Notes: a model not told the origin generated them from the sequence alone. A DNA stretch of 64,000 nucleotides from Actinorugispora endophytica (GCF_004363075.1 NZ_SNYN01000026.1:1-64000); one strand, 5' to 3'. Shown: positions 32,667-41,989, counted from the first letter of the stretch. Translations and numbers: made by a program.

Positions 32667-33209
32667 TCAGGAAGGCTGGTAGGTCAGGTCGAGCACACCG
32701 GTGGTGAAGGCGGCCGACCGGGTGAGGTCCAACCGCGCGGGAGCGGTGCCGTCGGGGAACAGGCGCTCTCCGGCGCCGACCACCAGGGGGTGGACCAGCA
32801 GGCGCAGCTCGTCCAGGAGTCCGGCCCCGAGCAGGGTGCGGACCAGGCTGATGCTGCCCGCCACCGCGATGGCGCCGCCGGGTCCCGCCTTGAGTTCCTT
32901 GACCGCGGCGACGACGTCGCCCTCGATGAGGTCCGCGTTGGTCCAGTCGGTTCCGGGGAGGGTGGTGGAGGCGACCAGTTTGCGGATGCCGTTGATCGCC
33001 TCGGCCAGCTCGCCGGTCTGGTGCGGCCAGACGGCCGCGAACGCCTCGTAGGTGACCCGCCCCAGCAACAGGGTGTCGGCCTCGGCGTACATCTGGCCGA
33101 CCGCCGCGCCCATCTCCTCGTCCAGGTAGGGGAAGTGCCATGTCTCGGGCGCCTCCACCACACCGTCCAGTGAGACGAACAGGCCGGCCGCGATCTTCCG
33201 CGTCGTCAT
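32667..33209 (-). CDS. Dihydrofolate reductase-like (RibD C-terminal) protein
   Basis: A 180-residue protein of the dihydrofolate reductase/RibD-C fold seen in many actinobacteria: MTTRKIAAGLFVSLDGVVEAPE, LLLGRVTYEAFAAVW, then VAGSISLVRTLLGAGLLDELRL. It should bind NADPH; its substrate is unknown. ATG 33209 has GAGGAG upstream. It is divergent from an HxlR regulator across a palindrome, the usual arrangement for a regulated reductase. Confidence 0.9.
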   Translation of the reverse strand: MTTRKIAAGLFVSLDGVVEAPETWHFPYLDEEMGAAVGQMYAEADTLLLGRVTYEAFAAVWPHQTGELAEAINGIRKLVASTTLPGTDWTNADLIEGDVVAAVKELKAGPGGAIAVAGSISLVRTLLGAGLLDELRLLVHPLVVGAGERLFPDGTAPARLDLTRSAAFTTGVLDLTYQPS

Positions 33210-33265
33210 GCGATCACTCCTCAACACGTGACTGGGGGTCCAACCGGCGGCCGGACGAGAAGTAA

Positions 33266-33282
33266 GCTTGCATTTTGCAAGC
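33266..33282. promoter_or_regulatory. Operator in the reductase/HxlR divergent promoter
   Basis: GCTTGCA-TTT-TGCAAGC is a perfect 7-bp-arm palindrome between the DHFR-like and HxlR genes. It lies in an AT-rich island with TTGACA (minus strand, 33287-33292) beside it. The divergent HxlR protein is the likely ligand. Confidence 0.65.
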
Positions 33283-33320
33283 ATAGTTTGTCAACTGCAT
33301 CTCGATGTAGGATGTGGAGC

Positions 33321-33968
33321 ATGGCAGCTCGTGAGTACGGACAGTTCTGCGGCCTGGCCCGCGCGTTGGAGATGGTCGGCGAGCGCTGGACGCTGCTGAT
33401 CGTCCGCAACCTGCTGTCGGGACCCCAGCGCTACACCGATCTGCGCAAGGGGCTGCCGGCCATCCCGACCAACATCCTGTCCACCCGCCTCAAACAGCTC
33501 GAGGAGGCGGGTCTGGCCACCCGTCGCGCACTGCCCCACCCCGAGCGCTCGGTCGTCTACGAGCTCACCGACTACGGGCACGACCTCGAACCGGCGCTGA
33601 TCGCGCTCGGCCGCTGGGGCGCCCGCACGATGACCGGGCCCCGCCCCGGCGAGGTCGTCACCGCCGAGTCGGTGGCCATGGCCTTCCGCACCACCTACCG
33701 GCCGGAAGCCGCTCAGGACGCCACCGTCGGCTACGAGGTCCGCATGGGCGGGTTCACCCTCCGCCTGCAGATCACCGCCGGAGCCCTGACGGTCGGCATC
33801 GGCCCGCACCCGTCTCCCGACCTCGTCATCGAGCGGCTCGCCGACCAGGGCATCCACGCCCTGATGACCGGCGCCACGACCCCCGACCAGGCACTGGCCG
33901 ACGGCAGCGTTCGGGTGGAGGGCGACGCCGGCCTCCTCCCCGGGTTCGTCGGGACGTTCCGCTTCTGA
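33321..33968 (+). CDS. HxlR-type winged-helix regulator with SCP2-like tail
   Basis: A 215-residue regulator. The HxlR winged helix is at residues 5-100 (CGLARALEMVGERWTLLIVRNLLSGPQRYTDLRKGL, LSTRLKQLEEAGLATRR, VYELTDYG). The C-terminal ~90 residues (FTLRLQITAGALTVGIGP, LADGSVRVEGD) resemble a sterol-carrier-type lipid pocket and may bind the inducer. ATG 33321 has AGGA about 8 nt upstream. It likely represses the divergent DHFR-like gene and itself. Confidence 0.88.
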   Translation: MAAREYGQFCGLARALEMVGERWTLLIVRNLLSGPQRYTDLRKGLPAIPTNILSTRLKQLEEAGLATRRALPHPERSVVYELTDYGHDLEPALIALGRWGARTMTGPRPGEVVTAESVAMAFRTTYRPEAAQDATVGYEVRMGGFTLRLQITAGALTVGIGPHPSPDLVIERLADQGIHALMTGATTPDQALADGSVRVEGDAGLLPGFVGTFRF

Positions 33969-34323
33969 CCTCCCACCGGCGTCTCCACGAGCCCGCCCGG
34001 CCGAACGGCGCGCCAACGCCTGTCCCGGGCGCCGGTGGATCGTGGGGCGGGCGGCCCCGAACTCCGCGAAGCTCCGGGCCGCCGTGCGCGGTCGCCGCTC
34101 GCGGTCGCGTCACCGACCGCGAACGAGGGCGGGCCGCCCGGACCCCACCGCTCGAAGGCGAGCACGCCCGACTCCCTTACCCGACATGCGAAGACCCCGG
34201 AGCGCGACCCTGAGGCCAGGGTTCCCCCCTACGGAGCCGGGGCGTCCACGCCGATGGAACTCCGGGGTGAGGACCGGTCCCTCCCCGATGGCAGCCACTC
34301 CGCTCCCTCTCGAGAATCAGGGC
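33969..34323. other. Gene-free interval
   Basis: No protein-like frame or RNA gene was found. It contains an interrupted palindromic stretch (GGTCGGTGACGCGACC-like at about 34085-34120) that could be a terminator after the HxlR gene. Confidence 0.4.
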
Positions 34324-35115
34324 ATGATCTCGCGAAGCCGTATACGGGCCGGCCTCACCGGCGCGACAGCCACGAAGACGGTCTGGCCCGTCCTCCTCAC
34401 GATCATCCTCATGGTCGCCGTGCTCCTGGCCGGCCAACCGCTCGGGGCCGTCCTGGCGGTGCTGGCGGTGTACCTCTGGCGCCGCTTCGCCCACCGACCC
34501 TGGGCCGGGGTGGGACTGCCGATGACGTGGTCGGCCGTCCCCCTGCTCCTGCTCGGCGCGGGTGTGACCGTCGCCGCGCTCCTCGCGGCCAACGCCGCCT
34601 CGGTCGCACTGGGCGCGGCCGTGTGGGTGCCGTGGGAACCGGAGGGCCTGGTCTACCTGCCCCTGGTGATCGCCTTCATCATCATCGCGCAGGCATTCCC
34701 CGAAGAGCTGATATGGCGGGGCAACCTCTACGACATGCTGGCGGACCGCCTGTCACCACGCGTCGTACTGGTGCTCACGTCGGTGGGCTTCGGCGCGTTC
34801 CACGTCTTCTCCCGGAGCGAGGCGCAGGGCGCCGTCGAAGTGGCCCTCTACGCGGCCGGGGCCGTGGCCCTGGGCTTCGTCTGCGCCGCGAGCAGGGAGA
34901 GGACGGGCACCATCTGGATGGCCGTCGGGGTCCACAGCGGAATCTACTTCGGCAACGGCTTCTTCCCGACCGAGGGGATCGTCTACAGCGTCCAGCTCGC
35001 CGCGCAGGCCCTCGCCATGGTCCTGGCCGGGCTGCTGGTTCTCGGCCGCTCCGGGATCGGGGGTCGGGCGGCGCGGTCGGGGGCGGTCGCGCGGCAAGCC
35101 GGAAAGGATCACTGA
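34324..35115 (+). CDS. CPBP family intramembrane protease
   Basis: A 263-residue membrane protein with about eight hydrophobic helices. CPBP (Abi) motifs are EELIWRGNLYDML (EExxxR, about residues 127-139), FGAFHVF (FxxxH), and a later HSGIYFGN. These proteins are glutamate-dependent intramembrane proteases, some linked to bacteriocin immunity or prenyl-protein processing. ATG 34324 is preferred; ATG 34288 would add 12 residues. It has no clear operon partner. Confidence 0.9.
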   Translation: MISRSRIRAGLTGATATKTVWPVLLTIILMVAVLLAGQPLGAVLAVLAVYLWRRFAHRPWAGVGLPMTWSAVPLLLLGAGVTVAALLAANAASVALGAAVWVPWEPEGLVYLPLVIAFIIIAQAFPEELIWRGNLYDMLADRLSPRVVLVLTSVGFGAFHVFSRSEAQGAVEVALYAAGAVALGFVCAASRERTGTIWMAVGVHSGIYFGNGFFPTEGIVYSVQLAAQALAMVLAGLLVLGRSGIGGRAARSGAVARQAGKDH

Positions 35116-35167
35116 GCCGGCCCTTCCCCGGCCGAACAGGTGTGCCCGTGAGGGTTTCCTCCACGAC

Positions 35168-35300
35168 TCATGTCCGCGCCGCGATGGCGCGTGTCTCCTC
35201 CGCGGTGCGGGGCCACAGCGGTCCGGGGAGGTCGTGGCCGACGCCGGGGAGCAGGACCGGGCGCGGGCGGCTTCCCCGTCGAACGGGCACCCGGGGAGGC
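35168..35300 (-). pseudogene. Alpha/beta hydrolase C-terminal remnant
   Basis: On the minus strand a frame ends at TGA 35168 with VLLPGVGHDLPGPLWP and a short helix, the typical C-terminus of an alpha/beta hydrolase including its catalytic His (GHDLP). Upstream of about 35300 the frame loses protein character, so the rest of the gene has been lost. The interval 35301-35623 shows nothing else. Confidence 0.5.
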
Positions 35301-35623
35301 CGCCCCGGGGCGCGGCAGGGACGGTCCGCCCACCAGGCGCAGGCCCGCGGCCCCCGGCGCGGGGACGTCCCGGCTCGTCCGTTCCCACCCTCTGTCGCTC
35401 ACATCAGACGGAGGAGTCCTTCATCGGATGAAACAGCGGCTGCCTGTCGAGCACGCCGGGAAGGGACAACGGCGGTTCGCTGACGGCATCCGAGGGCGGA
35501 CCGGCCGCGCGGGTAAGAGCAGTCACCGGCGGCCGACCGTCCGGCAGGCTCTCAGAGGGCAGCCCAGGCTCGTTGCCGCGGCGCATCCGCCACACGGTCG
35601 GCGGGACAGACGTCGGTGGCGCC

Positions 35624-36091
35624 TCAGTGCTGGATCAGGCCGCCGACCGGGACGGGAGCGACGTGGCCGGTTGCCGGAACGGTCTGCGCCAGGGCGAGAC
35701 CGATGTCGACCAGCGACGATCGGCGGAGGCAAGCGACGTCGGGGATCGGGGTCCAGACCGACTCGGCGGTTTCGCCGTTCGGCTCAGGCCGGAGTCGGCC
35801 GCCGGTGATACGAACCCGGTAGAAGATGCCGACGTTCTGGTGCTCGCCCCCCGCACGCGCGGCGGCGGCGGGGATCGTCCTCGAGTCCACGCCCAGCAGG
35901 CGTTCGACCACCGCGCCGCAGCCGGTCTCCTCAGCGACCTCCCGGATCACCGCATCGAACGGATCTTCCGCGTGCTCGACCCTGCCGCCCGGAAGAGTCC
36001 AGCTGGTCCCGCCCTCCGGTGGTACGTGACGGACGAGCAGCACCCGCCCGTCCTCAACGCACACGGCGTACGCCGCAAGCCGCAAACTCAT
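35624..36091 (-). CDS. NUDIX hydrolase
   Basis: A 155-residue NUDIX hydrolase. The Nudix box is complete: GGRVEHAEDPF then DAVIREVAEETG (residues about 36-58), with the REVAEE metal-binding helix. It hydrolyses a nucleoside diphosphate-linked compound; the substrate is unknown. ATG 36091 is followed by the LRLAAYAVCVEDGRVLLVRH first strand. Confidence 0.92.
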   Translation of the reverse strand: MSLRLAAYAVCVEDGRVLLVRHVPPEGGTSWTLPGGRVEHAEDPFDAVIREVAEETGCGAVVERLLGVDSRTIPAAAARAGGEHQNVGIFYRVRITGGRLRPEPNGETAESVWTPIPDVACLRRSSLVDIGLALAQTVPATGHVAPVPVGGLIQH

Positions 36092-36703
36092 CCCCGCACC
36101 TCCCGCCGGATGCTATCCCGACTCCGGGATCCGCGTATCGCTACGAGCACGGAGCCGGGGTCGGGAAACATGGGAAACATCGGAACAGGATCCCCTTTAA
36201 GGGGAGAGCGCACAGGTCAGAAGTCGGGCCAATCCGAGGTTCTTCGAATGGCCTGCCGATCCGGCGCGGTTCGTCCTCGTATTGCCTGGTTCGGGCCGCC
36301 GGTCACTGCGGTCACCGCGCCCGGGACCTTGAGCGGGGTGTGGGGCAGGAACGCATGGCCTACCAGCAGGGCGAAAGCGCCTCGTCATCGAACCGTCGTC
36401 AAGACCGGTGGTCCACCGCCGGAATCCGGACCGGTCCTCCCCGGAGGCCGGACGCCCCCGCAGAGGGGGACGCCCAAGTCGCTCGCGGGCCGGTCGGCAC
36501 TCGGTGACGCGCTCCCTGCCGACACCCCGTGGAGCCGGAGCAGGTCCGCAGGCGGACGGGCGGCCGTCGCCCCCGACGGACGGACCCGGGAGGCGTCTCC
36601 CACCCGCAGGGCGGGACCTTCGGCGGGGCGCCCCGGGGCCAAGGGCCCTGGCCGCGGCGTCGCGGACTTCTCACCGCGCCGCTCCCGGCCGAGTGAGGGG
36701 ACT
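36092..36703. other. Gene-free interval upstream of the nitrate genes
   Basis: No complete gene was found in these 612 bases. A minus-strand segment near 36260-36370 (GHAFLPHTPLKVPGAVTAVTG) is faintly protein-like but broken on both sides, and could be a gene relic. Open frames that cross the interval are artefacts of GC-rich composition. Confidence 0.45.
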
Positions 36704-36719
36704 GTTTCCCGTGCGTTAC
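36704..36719. promoter_or_regulatory. GlnR-type box upstream of narK
   Basis: Read on the minus strand it is GTAAC-N6-GAAAC, the a-site/b-site arrangement of actinobacterial GlnR boxes. It lies 80 bp upstream of narK. GlnR activates nitrogen assimilation genes under nitrogen limitation, which fits the assimilatory nitrate genes that follow. Confidence 0.6.
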
Positions 36720-36798
36720 GGCATGACACGTCCAGGCAATAGGCGCTTCCTAGTCTCCTGGAGCAGCAGCTCGCAAGCATCCCCCCACGAGGAAGGGC

Positions 36799-38190
36799 AT
36801 GAGCGTGGCCTCCGAGACCGTGAAACCCCCGGGAGACCCGAAGGGGCGCTGGATCGCCGACTGGGACCCCGAGGACCGGGGCTTCTGGCGCGAGCGCGGC
36901 AGCAGGATCGCCCACCGCAACCTGTGGTCCTCCATCTTCGCCGAGCACGTGGGCTTCTCCGTCTGGAGCCTGTGGTCGGTGCTGGTGCTGTTCATGACCC
37001 CCGAGACCGGGTTCTCCTTCTCCGCCGAGCAGAAGTTCCTGCTGATCTCCGTCGTCTCCTTCGTCGGAGCCGTCCTGCGGGTGCCCTACACGCTGGCCGT
37101 CCCCAGGTTCGGGGGCCGCAACTGGACGCTGATCTCGGTCGGGGTCCTGCTGGTGCCCACCGCCCTGGCGGTCGTGCTGGTCCAGCGCCCCGACACCCCC
37201 TTCTGGGTGTTTTTGGTCCTGGCGGCCACCGCCGGCCTGGGCGGCGGGAACTTCTCCTCCTCCATGGCCAACATCAACTTCTACTTCCCCGAGAGGAAGA
37301 AGGGCTGGGCCCTGGGCCTCAACGCGGGCGGCGGCAACATCGGGGTGGCCACCGTGCAACTCGTGGGCCTGGCCGTCATCGCGGCGTTCACCGTCGACGC
37401 GGGCCACCTCGTCCCGCTGTTCTACGTGCCGTTCCTGCTGCTGGCGCTGTGGGTGGCCTGGCGGCACATGGACAACCTGTCCGGCGCGCGCGCCGACGTC
37501 GGCGCGCAGATCGCCGCGACCAGGGACCGCGACTTCTGGATCATGGCGCTGCTGTACGTCGGCACGTTCGGCTCGTTCATCGGGTTCGGGTTCGCGTTCG
37601 GCCTGCTGCTGCAGAACCAGTTCGACCGCACCCCGCTGGAGGCCGCGGCGGTGACCTTCATCGGCCCCGCGCTCGGGTCCCTCATCCGCCCCGTCGGCGG
37701 CTGGCTCGCCGACCGCTTCGGCGGCGCCCGCGTCACGCTGTGGAACTTCGTCGCCATGGCCGCGGGCACCGGCCTGGTCGTCCACGCGGTCGCCCAGGGC
37801 TCGCTCACGCTGTTCGTCCTCAGCTTCGGCGCGCTGTTCGTCCTGACCGGGCTGGGCAACGGCTCCACCTACAAGATGATCCCCACCATCTACGCCGCCA
37901 AGGCCGAGGACCTGATCAGCCGGGGGACCCCGCGCGATCAGGCCGTCGCCGACACCAAGCGGATCGCCAGCTCCATGCTGGGCCTCATCGGCGCCGTCGG
38001 GGCCTTCGGCGGGGTCGCCATCAACCTGGTCTTCCGCGAGGCGTTCCGCTCCACCGGTTCGGCCACCCCCGCGTTCGCCGCCTTCCTCTGCTTCTACGTG
38101 GTGTGCGTCGCCGTCACCTACTTCGTCTACCTGCGCACGCCCACCGCGACCCGTCCCGTCGACAAGGCCGCGGAGCCCGCCACCCCATGA
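36799..38190 (+). CDS. narK: Nitrate/nitrite transporter, MFS
   Basis: A 463-residue NarK/NasA-type transporter with 12 hydrophobic helices. Nitrate-porter signatures are GLGGGNFSSSMANINFYFPERKKG and GNGSTYKMIPTIYAAKA, both nitrate-binding glycine-rich motifs; RVPY and a conserved Arg (LRVPYT) lie in helix 2. It imports nitrate for assimilation, and may export nitrite. ATG 36799 is preceded by GAGGAAGGGC. The stop overlaps the reductase start by ATGA. Confidence 0.95.
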   Translation: MSVASETVKPPGDPKGRWIADWDPEDRGFWRERGSRIAHRNLWSSIFAEHVGFSVWSLWSVLVLFMTPETGFSFSAEQKFLLISVVSFVGAVLRVPYTLAVPRFGGRNWTLISVGVLLVPTALAVVLVQRPDTPFWVFLVLAATAGLGGGNFSSSMANINFYFPERKKGWALGLNAGGGNIGVATVQLVGLAVIAAFTVDAGHLVPLFYVPFLLLALWVAWRHMDNLSGARADVGAQIAATRDRDFWIMALLYVGTFGSFIGFGFAFGLLLQNQFDRTPLEAAAVTFIGPALGSLIRPVGGWLADRFGGARVTLWNFVAMAAGTGLVVHAVAQGSLTLFVLSFGALFVLTGLGNGSTYKMIPTIYAAKAEDLISRGTPRDQAVADTKRIASSMLGLIGAVGAFGGVAINLVFREAFRSTGSATPAFAAFLCFYVVCVAVTYFVYLRTPTATRPVDKAAEPATP

Positions 38191-40259
38191 CCACCACTCA
38201 CTGCCCGTACTGCGCCCTGCAGTGCGCGATGCGCCTGGAACCCGGACCGGGCGGCGCCCTCGCCGCCCGCCCGGCGGACTTCCCCACCAACCGGGGCGGC
38301 CTGTGCCGCAAGGGCTGGACGTCGGCCGAGGTGCTCACCGTCCCCGACCGGCTCACCACCCCGCTACTGCGCGAGAACCGCGGCGCCGACCTCGAGCCCG
38401 TCGACTGGGACACCGCCCTGGACCACGTGGCCGACCGGCTGCGCGGCCTGCGCGAGTCCTTCGGGGCCGACTCGGTGTCGGTGTTCGGCAGCGGCGGCCT
38501 GACCAACGAGAAGAGCTACCTGCTCGGCAAGTTCGCGCGCGTCGCGCTGGGCACCTCACGGATCGACTACAACGGCCGTTTCTGCATGTCCTCGGCCGCC
38601 GCCGCCGGGAACCGGGCCTTCGGCCTGGACCGGGGCATGCCCTTCCCGGTCACCGACCTCGACGAGGCCGAGGTGATCGTGCTGGCCGGGGCCAACCCGG
38701 CCGAGACGATGCCCCCGCTCATGGGGCACCTGTCCGCCGCCCGGCTCATCGTCGTGGACCCGCGCCGCAGCGCCACCGCCGCCGAGGCCCTGCGGCGCGG
38801 CGGCATGCACCTGGCACCCCGCCCCGGCACCGACCTCGCCCTGGCGCTGGGCCTGCTGCACGCCGCCCGACTCGAAGGGCTGCTGGACGCCGACTACATC
38901 ACCGAGCGCACCAACGGGTTCGCCCAGGCGTGGCGGCACGCCGCCGCTTGGTGGCCCGAACGCGCCGAGCACGTCACCGGCGTGCCCGCCACCGACATCC
39001 GCGCCGCCGCCCGAGCGCTCGCCACCGCGACCGGCGCCTACGTCCTGACCGGGCGGGGCGTCGAGCAGCACGCCAAGGGCACCGACACCACCTCGGCCTG
39101 GATCAACCTGGCGCTGGCGCTGGGCCTTCCCGGCCGCCCCGGATCGGGCTACGGCTGCATCACCGGCCAGGGCAACGGCCAGGGCGGACGCGAGCACGGC
39201 CAGAAGGCCGACCAGCTCCCCGGCTACCGCAGGATCGACGACCCGGCCGCGCGCGAGCACGTCGCCGCCGTGTGGGGGGTGGACCCCGCGACGATCCCCG
39301 GCCCCGGGCCCAGCGCCTTCGAGCTCCTGGACTCCCTGGGCCGCGGGGACGGCCCGCGCGCCATGCTGCTGTTCGGCTCCAACCCGGTGGTGTCCGCGCC
39401 CGACGCGCGGCGGGTCCGCGAGCGCATGGCGGCCCTGGACCTACTGGTCGTCGCCGACTTCGTGCTGTCCGAGTCCGCGGCGATGGCCGACGTGGTGCTG
39501 CCCGTGGCCCAGTGGGCCGAGGAGAGCGGCACGATGACCAACCTGGAGGGCCGGGTGCTGCGCCGCCGCAAGGCCGCCGAACCCCCCGCGGGCGTGCGCA
39601 CCGACCTGGAGGTGCTCAACGGCCTCGCCGTCCGGCTCGGCCAGCCCCCGGCGCGCTTTCCCACCGAACCCGACGACGCCCTGGCCGAACTGCGCGCCGC
39701 CTCCGCCGGGGGCGCCGCCGACTACTCCGGCGTCACCCCCGAGCGGCTGGCCTCGGGCGAGGCGCTGTACTGGCCCGCCCCCGCCGGCGGCCCCGCCACC
39801 CCGCGCATGTTCCTGGACGCCTTCGCCCACCCCGACGGCCGGGCCCGCTTCGCGGCCGTGGAGCACCGGGCGGCGGCCGAGGACACCGATCCCGAGTTCC
39901 CGCTGGTGGCGACGACCGGGCGGCTCATGGGCCACTACCAGTCCGGCGCGCAGACGCGCCGCGTCACCGAACTCGCCGACGCCGAACCCGACGCCTACGT
40001 GGAGGTCCACCCCGACACCGCCGCCTGCTGCGGCCTCGCCGAAGGCGACTGGGCCCAGGTCACGTCCCGGCGGGGCGCGACCGCGGCGCGGGTTCGGTTG
40101 CGTTCCGACGCCCGCCTGGACACCGTTTTCCTGCCGTTCCACTACGCGGGCGAGCAGGCGGCCAACAACCTGACCAATCCGGCCCTGGACCCGACGAGCC
40201 GGATGCCCGAGTTCAAGGTGAGCGCGGTGCGGCTGCGACCGCACGCGACGCGTCGATGA
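38187..40259 (+). CDS. Assimilatory nitrate reductase, molybdopterin subunit
   Basis: A 690-residue molybdopterin oxidoreductase. The N-terminal [4Fe-4S] motif is C6-x2-C9-x3-C13 with C40 (GLCRKGW). The molybdopterin domain includes YNGRFCMSSAAAAGNRAFG, with the Cys that likely ligates Mo, GANPAETMPP, GCITGQGNGQGGREHGQKADQLPGY (in two halves) and LLFGSNPVVSAPD. The C-terminal domain binds pterin (TTGRLMGHYQSGAQTRR). It reduces nitrate to nitrite in the cytoplasm; no Tat signal is present, which supports assimilation. It is coupled to narK and followed by its electron-transfer partner. Confidence 0.92.
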   Translation: MTTTHCPYCALQCAMRLEPGPGGALAARPADFPTNRGGLCRKGWTSAEVLTVPDRLTTPLLRENRGADLEPVDWDTALDHVADRLRGLRESFGADSVSVFGSGGLTNEKSYLLGKFARVALGTSRIDYNGRFCMSSAAAAGNRAFGLDRGMPFPVTDLDEAEVIVLAGANPAETMPPLMGHLSAARLIVVDPRRSATAAEALRRGGMHLAPRPGTDLALALGLLHAARLEGLLDADYITERTNGFAQAWRHAAAWWPERAEHVTGVPATDIRAAARALATATGAYVLTGRGVEQHAKGTDTTSAWINLALALGLPGRPGSGYGCITGQGNGQGGREHGQKADQLPGYRRIDDPAAREHVAAVWGVDPATIPGPGPSAFELLDSLGRGDGPRAMLLFGSNPVVSAPDARRVRERMAALDLLVVADFVLSESAAMADVVLPVAQWAEESGTMTNLEGRVLRRRKAAEPPAGVRTDLEVLNGLAVRLGQPPARFPTEPDDALAELRAASAGGAADYSGVTPERLASGEALYWPAPAGGPATPRMFLDAFAHPDGRARFAAVEHRAAAEDTDPEFPLVATTGRLMGHYQSGAQTRRVTELADAEPDAYVEVHPDTAACCGLAEGDWAQVTSRRGATAARVRLRSDARLDTVFLPFHYAGEQAANNLTNPALDPTSRMPEFKVSAVRLRPHATRR

Positions 40260-40270
40260 GGGGAAACAGC

Positions 40271-41704
40271 ATGACTCAGCAGCCGCGGCACGTCGTCGTC
40301 ATCGGCCACGGCATGGTGGGCGCCCGCTTCGTCGAGGAGGTCGCCCGGCGCGACCCTTCGGGGGAGCGGGTCCGGGTCACGGTGGTGGGCGCCGAGACCG
40401 AGGGGCCCTACAACCGGATTCTCCTTCCCGAGGTGATCAGCAGGCGCCTGGACATCGCCGACCTGGCGCTGCCCGAGGTCACCGCGCCCGGCCTCACCGT
40501 GCGCGCCGGGACCGCCGCCACCGGCCTCGACCCCGCCGCCCGGCGGGTCGCCCTGGACGACGGCACCTTCCTGGACTACGACGAGCTGGTCCTGGCCACC
40601 GGGGCGCGCTCGGCGCTGCCGCCCCTGCCCGGCGCCACCGACGCCTCGGGCGCCCCCGAGCAGGGCGTGACCGCGCTGCGCGACCTGGACGACTGCCGCC
40701 GCCTGACCGCGCTGGCCCGCCCCGGGGCGCCCGTCGTGGTCCTTGGCGGCGGCGTCCTGGGCCTGGAGTCCGCGCGCGCCCTGAGCGAACTCGGAGCCCG
40801 CGTCTGCCTGGTCGAGTCCTCCCCGTGGCTGATGCGCCGCCAACTCGACCAGGACGCCGCCCGCATCCTGCAGGCCCGGTACGCCCGGCTCGGCATCACC
40901 GTGCACTCCTGGCGGGTGGCCGCGCGCTGGCTGCCCGGTACCGGACTGGAGCTCGACGACGGCCGCGTCCTGGCCGGGGACGCCCTCGTCATCACCGCCG
41001 GGGTGCGCGCCCGCGTCGAACTCGCCAAGGCCGCGGGCCTGCACGTCGAGCACGCCGTCGTCGTGGACGACACGCTCACCACCTCTGCCCCGCGCGTCCA
41101 CGCCATCGGCGACTGCGCCCAGCACCCCGGCGGGGGCGGCGGCCTCGTCCAGCCCGGCTGGGAGCAGGCCGCCGTCCTGGCGGACCTGCTCACCGGGGCC
41201 GCGCCGCACGCCCGCTACACCGGCGCGCGCCCCGCCACCCGGCTCAAGGCCGAGGGCATCGACCTGGTGTCCTTCGGCGACGCGGCCGCCGAGGACGCCG
41301 AGACCGTCACCGTCAACGACGCCCACGGCGGCCGCTACGCCAAGCTGTCGGTGCGCGACGACCGCGTCGTGGGCGCCATCCTGCTGGGCTTCCCTGACTC
41401 GGCCGCCGCCATCGGCCAGCTCTACGACCACGAGTCCCCGGTCCCCGCCGACCGGCTCGCCCTGCTGCTGGGCAACGCGATGCCGGAGACGGCCGAGGCC
41501 GTGGACCCGGACGCGGCCACGGTGTGCCGCTGCAACGCCGTGACCCGCGCCCAGCTGGAGAGCGCGTGGCTGGACGGCGCCCGCACCCGCGAGGCCGTCG
41601 CCGGGGCGACCCGCGCCACGACGGGCTGCGGCGGCTGCGTCCGCGACGTCAACGCCCTCCTCGCCACCTGGAACAACGGCCAGCCCGCCCCCGCTCCCGC
41701 CTGA
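40271..41704 (+). CDS. FAD-dependent reductase with BFD-like [2Fe-2S] domain
   Basis: A 477-residue flavoprotein with a GxGxxG FAD site (VVVIGHGMVGARF), EGPYNRILLPEV, an NAD site (VVLGGGVLGLESARALSELG) and AIGDCAQHPG. The C-terminus has a CRCN...TTGCGGC pattern, as in the BFD-type [2Fe-2S] domain. It resembles the N-terminal part of NirB and most likely passes NAD(P)H electrons to the nitrate reductase encoded 11 bp upstream. ATG 40271 has GAGGGG at the right distance. No nitrite reductase is in this window. Confidence 0.88.
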   Translation: MTQQPRHVVVIGHGMVGARFVEEVARRDPSGERVRVTVVGAETEGPYNRILLPEVISRRLDIADLALPEVTAPGLTVRAGTAATGLDPAARRVALDDGTFLDYDELVLATGARSALPPLPGATDASGAPEQGVTALRDLDDCRRLTALARPGAPVVVLGGGVLGLESARALSELGARVCLVESSPWLMRRQLDQDAARILQARYARLGITVHSWRVAARWLPGTGLELDDGRVLAGDALVITAGVRARVELAKAAGLHVEHAVVVDDTLTTSAPRVHAIGDCAQHPGGGGGLVQPGWEQAAVLADLLTGAAPHARYTGARPATRLKAEGIDLVSFGDAAAEDAETVTVNDAHGGRYAKLSVRDDRVVGAILLGFPDSAAAIGQLYDHESPVPADRLALLLGNAMPETAEAVDPDAATVCRCNAVTRAQLESAWLDGARTREAVAGATRATTGCGGCVRDVNALLATWNNGQPAPAPA

Positions 41705-41868
41705 ACCGCCGAACGGGGCGATGTGCGCCGCGTCGACGAACAGGTGGTCGTCGCGCGGTCCCACGCGGCCATCGTCCTTCGGACGTCGCCGCGGTGGAGC
41801 TCCCGGCCGCCCCCGGCGGGTGCGGGTCGAGGCCACGCCCGCCATGTCCTTTACGCGAGGGTCTCGTT

Positions 41869-41930
41869 GATGATCCCGACGTCAGCGTTCTACGAAACGA
41901 ACATTGTGGAACGCTGGCGTCAGGATCATC
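41869..41930. terminator. 22-bp-arm hairpin between convergent genes
   Basis: GATGATCCCGACGTCAGCGT and two more bases (41869-41890) pair with 41909-41930, with a few mismatches. It lies between the reductase and GNAT stops. It shares the CCGAC--CAGCGTTC core with the hairpin at 48852-48913, so it belongs to a repeat family. Confidence 0.6.
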
Positions 41931-41989
41931 GGTCAGTGCCTATCCACTGCCCCCCGGGGGCGCGATCCCCCGGGGGGCCACGGCGGGGG

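Noticed and set aside
36230-36400. Protein-like minus-strand segment upstream of narK
   Set aside because: Too short, broken by stops on both sides and without a recognised family; left as part of the gene-free interval.
36408-38186. A very long plus-strand open frame that continues from the intergenic region through narK into the nitrate reductase frame
   Set aside because: The part before 38187 is Arg/Gly/Pro-rich shadow of narK and non-coding DNA; only 38187-40259 has domain motifs and a coupled start.
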